From Rheum nobile (taxonomy: Eukaryota > Streptophyta > Magnoliopsida > Caryophyllales > Polygonaceae), in NCBI GenBank assembly GCA_027886185.1, contig WOAB01000619.1, forward strand, positions 4,960,001 through 5,024,000: a DNA stretch of 64,000 nt. Direction: 5' to 3'. Below are positions 20,001-30,500 of the stretch, one piece after another; within the stretch, counting starts at the first letter, position 1, and each line of letters begins with the position of its first letter. Made by a program: the position numbers and the translations under genes. Below the pieces are notes generated by a model that did no database searches, was not told where the DNA came from, and saw only the letters and a program-made list of their open reading frames with translations.

Positions 20001-21031
20001 AGGCATATGACTTGCTTGCTAAGGCAAGAGACTATGGGATTCAGTTAACATTGGAAACATACAATCCTTTGATTGAAGGTCTTCTGGATATCCACCTAAC
20101 TGAAACTGCCTGGGAGGTATTCGAAGAGATGAAAAACAATGGGTGTGTACCAGATGTTTCCACATACAATTTGCTGCTTGATAACCTTGGAAAATCTGGA
20201 AGGGTCGATGAATTTCTCCGCCTCTATAAGGAAATGAAAACTCGAGGGTGTGAGCCTATTGCTATTACCCACAATATAGTCATATCTGGTCTCGTGAATT
20301 CGGGTCGCTTGGATGAAGCTTTAGATATGTACTATAATCTTGTCAGTGGTGACTTCTCACCAACTCCTTGTACATACGGACCTCTGATAGACGGTCTTGC
20401 AAAATGTGGAAGACTGGAGGAAGCGAAGCTGTTCTTTGATCAGATGGCCGACTATGGATGCGAACCTAACGCTGTTATCTATAACATCCTCATTAATGGA
20501 TTTGGTAAGTCAGGTCATGTAGAAACCGCTACTGAGTTGTTCAAGGAGATGATTAGGGAGGGAATAAGACCAGATCTCAAATCCTACTCCATTCTGGTTG
20601 ATTGCCTATGTATGGCTGGGAAGGTTGATGATGCTTGGCACTACTTTCAGGAAATTGAATCTAAAGGCCTTGATCCTGACTTGATCTCTTACAACCTTAT
20701 GATTAATGGGTTTGGAAGATTCCGGAGAGTAGATGAAGCTCTCTTTCTTTTCGAGGAGCTAAAGATGAGAGGGCTTACTCCTGATCTGTACACCTACAAT
20801 ACCATGATACTTCATTTAGGGAATGTTGGGATGATAGAAGAAGCCACCAGATTATATGAAGAGCTACAAGTGAAGGGTCTAAAGCCTAACGTGTTTACAT
20901 ACAATGCTCTGATTCGTGCTTATGGGGTGTCTGGGCATCCAGAACAAGCATATGCTGTGTATCAGAGAATGATGATGGGTGGATGCATCCCAAATGTCGG
21001 AACATTTCAACATCTTCCTAATCAATCTTAG
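17085..21031 (+). CDS. PGR3: Chloroplast pentatricopeptide-repeat protein, PROTON GRADIENT REGULATION 3 type
   Basis: Coding exons are 17085-17233 and 17915-21031. Donor AAG/GTGAAG and acceptor TCAG/ATT keep the phase. The second exon holds over 1030 codons almost wholly made of 35-residue P-type PPR motifs, such as VVTYTVLIDALCHSGKLTD, TVVTYNTLLAGLGREGRV and DLYTYNTMILHLGNVGM. It ends with the hallmark PEQAYAVYQRMMMGGC and a short GTF-x-HLPNQS tail. Arabidopsis PGR3 (At4g31850) has 27 PPR motifs and a similar C-terminus. There it binds plastid RNA, stabilising the petL operon transcript and supporting petL and ndhA translation, so it affects cytochrome b6f and the NDH complex. The small exon encodes the conserved LRPRSNHVGTQSFSLN stretch. 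It enters in phase 2, so an upstream exon with the Met and transit peptide is required but not seen. No stops or frameshifts occur in the PPR exon. Confidence 0.88.
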
Positions 21032-21328
21032 ATTCTTCCACAAAAAAAGCATCTCCTGGGGGCTGCATCTTCATCCGGTTCTGTTATTCATACATATATG
21101 TAAATACAGGTTTGTTTCATTTCTTAGCTCATAGTTTTGAACTTCTAATATATAATTACATTGGAAATACTGCAGATTTTCTCGTTTTTAACCCCAAGCT
21201 GTCCAGACATTTTCCCAGGGTTGGCTTTTGCCACTTACAAACTTTAATTTATGTGGTGGGAGATGGCATGTGAATCCTGTACAGACGCTGATAACTTGGT
21301 GCACCTGTCAAGTCTGATGATTCGTTGC

Positions 21329-21334
21329 AATAAA
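21329..21334 (+). terminator. Candidate polyadenylation signal of the PGR3 gene
   Basis: AATAAA lies about 300 bp after the stop codon, in the T-rich context usual for plant 3' ends. Position suggests it, but nothing else proves it. Confidence 0.3.
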
Positions 21335-22121
21335 GACGCGCTTACAGATTGGTTACTCAGTATTCTACTTAAGTAATAACCGAGGTAATGTCGAATGTGT
21401 ACCACACTTGTATTTGATATTTTTGTTACTTTTGTCACAACATGGTCTTGTTTGTACCGTGCCATTTTTCAGACTGCTCTCTCTTGTATCACAAGAAGCA
21501 CGCTAACCAGCTCTCACTAAATAACTCTTTTTCACACTCACTTTTGGTAATAGCCAATGAGACCTGTGCTACCAACACACCCCTTGTGCAGCTCAGATGG
21601 CAGACGTGCTCGCAAAAGCTCTCACTGCTGCTGCGTTCCAAGCTTCTGGCACTGAAGATAAGATTTGTAACTATTGTTCTTGAAATCCTTCTGTACGTAA
21701 TCTAGAATTGGATATTCTTTTGTTATTATGTTCCTCCTCATAATCAGTATATATGTGTTAGCCATCATCGTCATTGAATATATACAGAAAACACACAAGC
21801 CTTAAGCTTCATAAGTTCATTTCTCCGAGTTTTTAGGCTGGTATAAAGGATTGCAGAGTCATGAAGATTGAGCTGAAATTTTGGGAGTTGTTTGTAAGAT
21901 AGCTTCCTTGAGATGTACTTATTTTTTTAAAGCAGTGTATTATTTTGGTGCAGTGCAGAATCATGATATAAATACAAGCCCAGTCTTTATTTCATCTCTT
22001 ATTGAGAACAAATTTTTATAGTTTCTCCTTTTTTTGTCAGCTATACCAAGAAAATGTATTTATGAATAACGTCCAAGGCTACAATACACGTATGGCAGGA
22101 TGGGAAAAACTTTCTGTTATA
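21335..22121. other. Intergenic sequence after PGR3, nothing recognised
   Basis: Mixed-composition sequence. A 28-codon frame at 21598 (MADVLAKALTAAAFQASG) looks protein-like, but it is too short to name and has no neighbouring exon I could join. Confidence 0.4.
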
Positions 22122-22420
22122 GGGCTTGTTTGGTTTCAATTTATAAAAATGGTAATGAAAAAAAAAATCTCGTTCATTTTAACATCATAATACATTGATT
22201 AAAATTTTAATCGTAGTTTGAGACTCCAAAATTTGTGCAATGATTTCGTCATTTTAAAACTCATTCCAATAATGGGTAAACAAATATATTCATCATAAGG
22301 CCAAGAGAACGAACAAAAAAAATTGATTTTATCTTTTTTTATCAATAAATAATGATATAAAATTGGATTAGATTCATTTATTTTCTCTTATTGATTCTGC
22401 AATTCAAATCAAACGGACTC
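22122..22420. mobile_element. MITE, probably hAT or PIF/Harbinger type
   Basis: It starts GGGCTTGTTTGGTTT and ends AAATCAAACGGACTC, which is an imperfect inverted repeat (10 of 15). It is 299 bp, AT-rich and non-coding. TTA occurs at 22117-22119 and at 22421-22423, a possible 3-bp target duplication of the PIF/Harbinger kind, though two bases intervene on the left. Confidence 0.5.
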
Positions 22421-23049
22421 TTATAATTAGTGTTACTACTTTACGCTATGAAACAATATTAGTAACATGTCATGTAACGTTACGGAAGATTCGATGCAAG
22501 CTTATTGAGACAAATGAAGTTTCGCCCGTTTCAACCTTTAAAGTACCACGTGACATGTTGACAAATCTAAAACATATATACGCATGGCTAAACTTACAAT
22601 CACAAGTCACAACCTATCTTTTTCAAAGAAAACGAGAAAAGTAAAATAAATAAACAAATACTCCTACTTTAAACATTCAAACTATATACCGTTTCAAATC
22701 AATTAATATTCGTACCGGTTATTTGTACATCAGGAGTTAGAACTTAGAAGACTATAGAAAGATTGAGAAATAATTCCATGATTCCTATGAACATACTATA
22801 CATGAAACTGATCAGAATTGATGATATATTAACAAAGGAATAAGTCTTCTAAATATTTTGTTAATGGTTATTATTTTTTTTTGAAAAAGAGTCGAAACTC
22901 TCTAAAATTTAATTGAAAATAGAAAATAGGGCTAAATAGTAATCAAACGGAATAGTCCGAACTCTAACATCATTAAAAAGCAATAAAGAAATAACATCAG
23001 GAGATTTTTCTAAAACATTAAATCCTAAAGGAAAAGAAAAAATAAGACT
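22421..23049. other. AT-rich stretch, nothing recognised
   Basis: No coding potential, repeats or RNA genes seen. It separates the MITE from the LINE remnant. Confidence 0.4.
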
Positions 23050-23900
23050 AGCTAACCGATTAACAATAATATTTGTCTCCCTGTAGATATGACGAAGTTA
23101 GATAAGCCAATTCCTACGAATGAAGTCTTGACATTGATCAACCAAGCTAGAGAGAGGATGACATCGAACAAGAGCAGGATGGCCAAATTAGAATCGAGCG
23201 AAAACCACGATCCTAAGCAAGGCACAACCGTTGAAGAATCCCCCAAAGCTCAACCATCGGTATAGTAAAGAGCCCGATATGATGAACAAAACCGCACACC
23301 CATTGGCCATCCGAATTCACCTTAACCCATCCATCAGTCGGTTTATCCTATGTAAGGTCCCTCTCAATCCGATTCAGAGCATGAGAAGCAACCCCGACAC
23401 GATCCCAGGTAGTAACATACTCGTTGGAATATGCTTAATTTCACGAATAAAGCATGATCTCCTTGGAAATCATCATGATTAAAAATACACTGGTTGCGCC
23501 ACTTGCATAACCTAAACCAAAGGCCACAACGCCCTTCCTCAGTATGTGCATGAAGACAAATATTCCTCCTCAAGCAGAGCCCGTAATCTTCTGAAAAGAA
23601 ATCAGAAGAGGAACAACACTCTTTGCAAAAGAGCAATCGATGCCGCAAAGACTCGTTCTCCAGAGAACAAGATGTGTAAGTAGCAGAAAGGGACAAATGA
23701 TGGCGAAAAAGCTCATCATTGGTGAGAATCCGACCATGAATCACCAAGACCCGATCCGGAACCAACCGCTTCCAAACAACCTTAAAAATCACCCTATCCC
23801 AGTGGCACCGGCAAAAGAACGATGGACAAACTCATATACATACCCAATGGAGAGGGACTCCAGCTTATAGCATGCTCATCCACATTAATAGCTACGGCTG
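23050..23900 (-). pseudogene. Decayed LINE 3' part (zinc-binding RT tail and RNase H remnants)
   Basis: On the minus strand a frame from 23792 reads WKRLVPDRVLVIHGRILTN and then ELFRHHLSLSA, with ESLRHRLLFCKEC after it. This is the zf-RVT pattern found after the reverse transcriptase of plant L1-type LINEs; the right-end LINE has FLWLVVQQRILTNRERFRRH in the same place. Further on (23350-23050), frames with DGWVKVNS-like and VELWG-like words suggest an RNase H domain, but several frame changes and stops are needed. It is heavily diverged and lacks the RT core. Confidence 0.55.
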
Positions 23901-23964
23901 GCAATTTCAGCAAAATAGAAGCCGGGAGGGAGTTCGACAAACGATCCACCCCCCTTCCCCCATT

Positions 23965-23998
23965 GTCCAGTAATCACTAATCACTAATCACTAATCAC
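23965..23998 (+). repeat. Short tandem repeat (AATCACT)n
   Basis: About four tandem units of CACTAAT spacing (TAATCACTAATCACTAATCAC). Confidence 0.7.
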
Positions 23999-24251
23999 AC
24001 ACAAGCTCATTATTAGAATTTAGAGCCACATCTTTTAGACAACCCTCAATAAGCCAAACATCTGACCGGCCAAAAGCCAATTGATCGTCCATTCCCAACA
24101 CAACCCTCAATTAACTCTTTATAAAGCGACCACATGATTCTTGACGGAGTCACTTCTTGAACTCAATTTCCAACTTTAAATATTCAACTTTCTTCTGAGT
24201 AAATTACACAAAATCACTAACCTTTTTTTTTTTTTTAAATAAAAATACAAT

Positions 24252-24268
24252 CTACTATATATACACTA
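24252..24268 (+). mobile_element. Left stub of a Helitron-like element split by the inverted-repeat element
   Basis: TCTACTATATATACACTA is the start of the second Helitron-like subfamily. Its continuation (ATTAGAATTTAACTACATC and CACATGACACCCC) is found at 34070 onward, after the insertion. Confidence 0.65.
24260..24268 (+). repeat. Target-site duplication, left
   Basis: TATACACTA (10 bp if the next A is included), matching 34061-34069. A 9-bp duplication is the Mutator superfamily signature. Confidence 0.7.
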
Positions 24269-25369
24269 AGAATTTTGTTCCGGTGAAACAGTCCCTTAGA
24301 GTAAAACGGTAGTACTAATTAAAACCATTGGATTACAAATAAAAGAATGGTTGAGATTAAAATTAAATGGATGCATGATTATACCGTGGAATTGCACATA
24401 TATAATTCCCATTAATTTAGGGATTTTGTTTACCCAAATCATAAAAATCCTACCATTTCCTTTTTTATTTTATCCTCTACCTTTCAGATCTCTCTCCCTC
24501 TAAGATCTCTCTTTCCCTAATCCCCTTTTCATCTTCCTGATCTATCCCTCTAACCAACCGGGGCGACCTCTGCGCCCTCATCTCCCGCCGGAGACCCACA
24601 CCACAAGCTCGTCGTGACGCCCCTGCTCGTGTCGTAGTTGCTGTTGTCCAGTGGTCGCTCGATCACCGCCTAGTCCAGTCGCCACCACCGATCAACACCG
24701 CCACCAGTCCCCAGCACTGTCGCTCATGTGCTAGTGCCGCTGACCACCCTCTGTCGTAATTCGCACAACTCCGTTCAATTTGGAGCATCAGCGGATGTCC
24801 AGTGGTCGCTCCACCACCGATCAGCATTTGGAGCATCAGCGGATGTCCAGTGGTCGCACAACTCCGTTCATTTTTTTAATTTGCACACCACCGATCAGCA
24901 CCGCCACCAGTCCCCATAATTTGTCTAGTGGTCGCTCCAAATTGAACCTATGTACGTAAATTGGGTGCTCCAAATTGAAGAAGAAGAAGAGGACGTGGGC
25001 CACCTCACAAATTTGTGGAAGGCATTTGTATAGGTGTGGTCCGTTGGATAAATCTATCAACTTGTTGCAAAGGAATTTATATATGTTTTCTGTTTTCAGG
25101 AGCAAAAATGGATTTTTGGTGTTGTTCTCATGGTTCCTGTATATGCACTGAATTAGTGAGGATCTTATCTTATTATGATGATGATTTTGGTTTCTTATAT
25201 AACAAGTGCATGGACATGTTATTTACTTGTATTTTGAATTGGGGTTTCATGTCAATTGATTCACGGTAAAAGATGCAAGATTAGCTAGTATTGATCTTAA
25301 TCTATAAAGCTCGACTATGAAATTTAGCACATAATGGGCGTTTGTGTGTTTTGATATTTATGTTTCGTA

Positions 25370-25790
25370 TATTGTATATATGATATTCAGTTTATCTGTG
25401 GTGTTATTCATTATAATAATATTGATATTCATGTGAATTCATATTCTGCTTGATGATGGTGTTGTATGAGTTGTTTGGTCATTGATATTCTGCTTGTATA
25501 TATTGTTTTGATATTGTATATATGATATTCATTTTCGGTGTGGTGTTATTCATTATAATAATGTGATATTCACGTGGATTTAGATTCTACTTATTGATGG
25601 TGTTGTATGAGTTATTTATCATTGATATTCATGTTAATAGTGTTGTTATTCACACTGTTATAATTTATGTGTTTTGATATTTATGATTTAGATATTGTAT
25701 GTATGATATTCAGTTTCTCTATGGTGTTATTCATTATAGTAATGTTGATATTCACGTGGATTCAGATTCTGCTTGTTGATGATGTTGTAT
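25370..25790 (+). repeat. GATATTCA array, left arm
   Basis: At least ten GATATTCA(T/C)-type words, often within GTTGATATTCACGTGGATT, are spaced 20-60 bp apart and not in strict tandem. Confidence 0.75.
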
Positions 25791-25791
25791 G

Positions 25792-25796
25792 AGTTA
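25792..25796 (+). repeat. Target-site duplication of the CRM-like element (left)
   Basis: AGTTA, identical to 33301-33305. Confidence 0.9.
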
Positions 25797-26618
25797 TGAT
25801 AGCGCCATAACTCCCGTGATGATGGCACAGGACGAAGAGGACGCAATGAAGTTGCGCTCGGCTGGTCCGATGACAAGAGCCCGCGCCAGAGCCATGGAAC
25901 GAGCCACACACTCCTTAGTCTCACGGGCTTACGCAAGTGATACGGGTTCATCTAGTCCTAAATGGGTCCTCCTCGTGACCTATGAAGGCTTAGGTGGGGC
26001 CTCGTCCTAATCGACCCCACCAAGAAGACGAAGACGACGAGTTCGCGGAAGCGGAGCAACAGTGAAGAACTCGGCCCAGAACTCGACCGAGTTCTGGACT
26101 GAGTTGTCGGCGATTTTCCGTTGCTGCTCGAGTGCATTTACAGACAACAACTCGGCCCAAAACTCGGCCGAGTTCTGGACCGAGTCGCGGCCCGCGTCAG
26201 CGTTTTCGCATCGTCGTCTCTTCGTTTGCTGAACAATTTTAATATTATTTTATGTTATTTTTTATTTGACCTATTTAAGCACTTGAAACCCTAGTTGTAT
26301 CTTTTACGTTGGATTTTAGTTTACAAGTTGAGTTCGCTCCTTAGAAGTTGAGTACGCTCCTTCCTTGAATCCTAACGTCACCCCTTCGATCTCCGGATCA
26401 ACCTATCCCGTAGCTCGTCGCTTCGAGCAAATCATTCACCGTCTCTTCGGTACTCAAGGTCATCTCTTTGACCTCTTCGTCATCTCTTTGACGCGTTAGA
26501 AAGGGTTATCTCTTTAACCCTAGGAAAGCCATCACTTTGGCTACGGAGGAGAAGATTCAACCTAGCTTGAGGAGTCAAGATCCTACATCGCGACATCGCC
26601 CAGGGGTTGTTCGTATCA
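25797..26618 (+). repeat. 5' LTR of the CRM-like element
   Basis: TG...CA ends. Contains a candidate TATA-like TATTTAA at 26272-26278, and paired ACTCGG(C)C(C)GAGTTCTGG inverted motifs at 26070-26190. The first 214 bp duplicate the last part of the pol frame and remain open. Confidence 0.92.
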
Positions 26619-26620
26619 AC

Positions 26621-26633
26621 TGGCATCAGAGCC
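26621..26633 (+). promoter_or_regulatory. Primer-binding site, initiator tRNA-Met
   Basis: TGGCATCAGAGCC, 2 bp after the LTR. It differs from the usual TGGTATCAGAGC by one base. Confidence 0.85.
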
Positions 26634-27505
26634 TTTTCCCAGCTAAGTTTATTCTTCTCTCTTTTGTGATTCTTGAAATTCTTCCGCTAGTAAACCCTAG
26701 ATTTTTTTTTTCTACCACCACCACCGTTCGCAACCACCGCCGACCCCCACCACCACCGTTCGCCACCACCGCCGACCCCCACCACCAACGTCAAACACCA
26801 CCACCACCATCCGCCGTCGCCTCCTTCACCTTCACGACCAAACCCTAATTTCATCCAGGTTTTGTTTACTTGTTACCCACTCCTACAATATACCCTCTAG
26901 CAATTCTTGTTTCCTTTGATTGCATATTTGTTTCCTTGTTCTTGTTGATCTCGTCTTGCTTCATCTTTGGTTTAATTGCTAGATTAGTTGTTGATTTCTT
27001 CCCTGCTAGTTGCTTGTCTCTTCTTTCGTTTCCTGCACTCGCTTTGTGTGGTTCTTTCTTGCTTGATTCGCAATCATATCAAGTCAAAAAAAAAAAGAAA
27101 AAAAAAAAAAGGTTTGACCGTACAAAAATCGAAAACAAACATACTATTCTCACCTTCCATCAATCAAACAAAGGGTTGGGAAGATGGAAGCCTTCAAAAA
27201 TTAGGCAGAGAACGCACCATACGGTCATACTCCATCTTCTCATCTTCCATGTCTCTATGCAACTCGGAGTAAAAAATAACGGGCAATTAGAAATTTTCAG
27301 CTCTCTTGTGATTAACCCTGAGAAACTTGATTTGATTTGCTTGCACTTGGAAACTTGTGTGTTGTTTGGGATTTGAATTGCTAGCTCTTGCTTTCTTGCC
27401 TTACGTTCAAGCCTCTCCCTCCTCACGAGCAACCCAAATTAGTACGCCCTGCGGAAAATTTCTTGGGTCACCTTTGAGACAAGGACTTGGCTTGGACTTG
27501 TTTCT

Positions 27506-30500
27506 TTGCTTGGTGCAACTTACTTCTTGTGGTGTATGCTGCGTATAGGTTCTATGGACGTGCCGACCACACGCACCTCTCGTTCTACGGGCCACCGCAG
27601 CCCTGGACCCATCGTCGAGGACTCCACGTCGGAGCACATCGACTCCCTTCACGCTGAGATTGACAACTTGCACGCTTCAAATGCTGAGCAAGCTGCTGAA
27701 CTCACTCACCTTCGTCGGGCCTTGAGCACCTTGATGCTTCCCACCGCTGATCCCTTGCTGAATCCTACGGCCTCCACAAGCCAGCCACGAGACCGCAAGG
27801 GGAAGGGTGTTTTGTCTACTCCGCAGGATCGCCTTCGTTCGCAAATTGCAGGATACCCCACCAGGCGTGACGACTCCCACGTCCGGTACAACCCCACCTT
27901 TGCTCAGGGGGAGGACGATTACACGTCGGGTCGCTCACATCGTAGTGTTCGCGTTTCCAAGGATCCCCTCCCGTATGTCAACACCAAGAACCGACGGACC
28001 CGAGGTCGGCAACACGACCGGTATGACGATTCCGAGTCCGAGCGTGATGATGCTGCTGATGATCGTAGCTCCGACCATTCCCGGGACAACCTTGATGATC
28101 ACGAGGCATATGAGATGGAACGCCACGAGGAGTTGCGCCCTACGCGACGCGGCTACCGCCGCCACTCGCGAGACCGGCGTCGCCCGAGTCCCGGTCGGCA
28201 AGGCCCACGGCGCCCTGACATTAAGGTAAAACTCCCTACCTTTTCTGGTGAATTTGATCCTCTTAAATTTCTTAATTGGCAGCAGTCTATGGAGTATGTT
28301 TTGAACCACTACCAATACCCGGATGAGGAACGGGTTGCTACCGCCGCTCTACACTTCGACGACGCCGCCAAGGCCTGGTGGCATCGCTTCTGCGCTGACC
28401 GTGTGCATTACCGCGAGCCTCCAATCACTTCTTGGCGCCAGCTTATGCGGATCATGAGGAAGAAGTATGTCCCCGAGGACTTTACTTCCGAAATGCGCCT
28501 TAAGATACAACTCGCTTCTCAAGGTAATCGCTCTCCCATTGACTTCTATGCTGAACTTGAAGAGTTGTCCCATAAGGCAGGTATCCATCACACTGACGAG
28601 GACTTTCAGAGTATGTTCCTTCGTGGCCTGCATGAGCCCATTCGCAACCAACTCAGGGTGCTTAATATTCCGGATCTCCAAAAGTGCGCTCATACGGCAC
28701 AAGAGATATGGACACAGGCTCAAGTGGCTAAGCGAGCGTCTTGGTCCCGCACCAATTCCAGGTATGCCCCCTCTAACTCGTCTGGTTCTTTTCCTTCTAA
28801 TGTGCGCCCCTCTTCGCAGTCCGCTCCCGCGATTACACCACCGGCGCCGGTCACTCGACCGAGCAACACCTCGGCGCGCATCAACGAGCCACCACAGCGG
28901 CGTGCACCGCCCTCAGATGAACGGGCGCGTGACAAGGTCTGTTATAAGTGCCAAGGGCATGGCCACTTACAACGGGACTGCCCCAACAACAAGCGAGTCC
29001 TCTTCTCAGCCCTCACCGGATACGAGTCCTTTGACGATGACACCCCGGACAGCCCTCCAGTGTTTGATTCGTATGACCAGGACGAGGAAGCACAGAAGTT
29101 GGATGGGTATATTTGCAGCCCTATGGACGCTCAAGGCAACGTGCCCCTTAGCCTGGTCACTCGCCGTGTTCTTACCGCCAAAGAAGGTACCTTACTTGAC
29201 CAACGTGAAAATTTATTTCATACTAAATGCGCGGTCCAGGGTGCTTCTTTGAGTGTCATTATAGATGGTGGAATTTGTTGCAATATCATCAATGAGAAGG
29301 TGATCACGCACTTCAAGTTTGACACAACTCCACACCCCCAGCCTTATAGCCTACAATGGATCTCCGAGGGTGATGACTCCAATGTTGTTAAGCGTCAGTG
29401 CACTATCAATTTCAGCATTGGCCATTACAAGGATTCTGTGCTTTGTGACGTCGTTCCCATGGATGCCACCCATCTTCTCTTAGGGCATCCTTGGCAATTC
29501 GACAAGCGTGCCCTTCATGATGGTTTTCTCAACAACTACGTCTTCATGCACAATGGGAGGAAGGTGACATTGCTTCCTATGAGCCCTCAGGAGATTATGC
29601 AGGATCACGTCGAAAGGAACCGCGTCAAGGCCCTTGAACAAGCCAAGGAGAAGGCCGGCCGTGACACCCCCCAAAAATCAGCACCCAAGGCTGGCATCCA
29701 AGGCTCGTGTGAGAACCGCCTTCTTTTGGCTCGGTCCCGGGATGTCACTCCAATCATTCAGGGAAGACTTCCTTGCTTTTTACTTGTTCCTTTCGCGTGT
29801 CTTTTAAATGTTAAAGATCTTGTTGATTTACCCCCTGCAGTGTCTTCTCTTTTGCAGGAATTTGAAGATGTGATGCCCGCGGAGCTGCCCGAAGGATTGC
29901 CACCCATTCGTGGTATTGAGCATCAAATCGACTTTGTCCCTGGCGCCTCTCTTCCTAACCGCGCTGCATACCGCACGAGTCCAGAGGAGACAAAGGAATT
30001 GCAGCGCCAAGTCCAAGAGTTGATGGATAAGGGCCACGTCCGAGAGAGTTTGAGCCCCTGTGCCGTGCCGGTCATTCTTGTGCCCAAGAAGGATGGTAGT
30101 TGGCGCATGTGTGTTGATTGTCGGGCGATCAACCAAATTATGGTAAAGTATCGACACCCTATCCCTAGACTTGATGATATGCTTGATGAATTGTATGGTG
30201 CTACCCTATTTTCCAAAATTGATCTTAAAAGCGGGTATCATCAAATTCGGATGCATGAGGGTGATGAGTGGAAAACTGCATTTAAAACTAAGTATGGCTT
30301 ATATGAGTGGTTGGTTATGCCTTTTGGTTTGACCAATGCCCCTAGTACTTTTATGCGGTTGATGAACCATGTGTTACGTGCTTACTTAGGGAAATTTGTG
30401 GTCGTCTACTTTGATGATATCCTTGTTTACAGCATGTCTTTGGATGAGCATGTTGAGCATCTTAGGAAGGTCTTAGAGTGTCTTAGACGGGAGAAACTTT

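Noticed and set aside
25370..25790. A CRISPR-like or satellite array of GATATTCA words
   Set aside because: Spacing is irregular, repeats are only about 8-18 bp, and the genome is a plant's; no CRISPR interpretation is possible.
26621..26633. tRNA gene
   Set aside because: Only 12-13 bases matching the 3' end of initiator tRNA-Met; it is a primer-binding site. No tRNA gene was recognised anywhere in the window.
26870..27376. A 168-codon frame before the Gag-Pol start
   Set aside because: Hydrophobic, passes through an A-run of the element leader and has no family features; untranslated leader is more likely.
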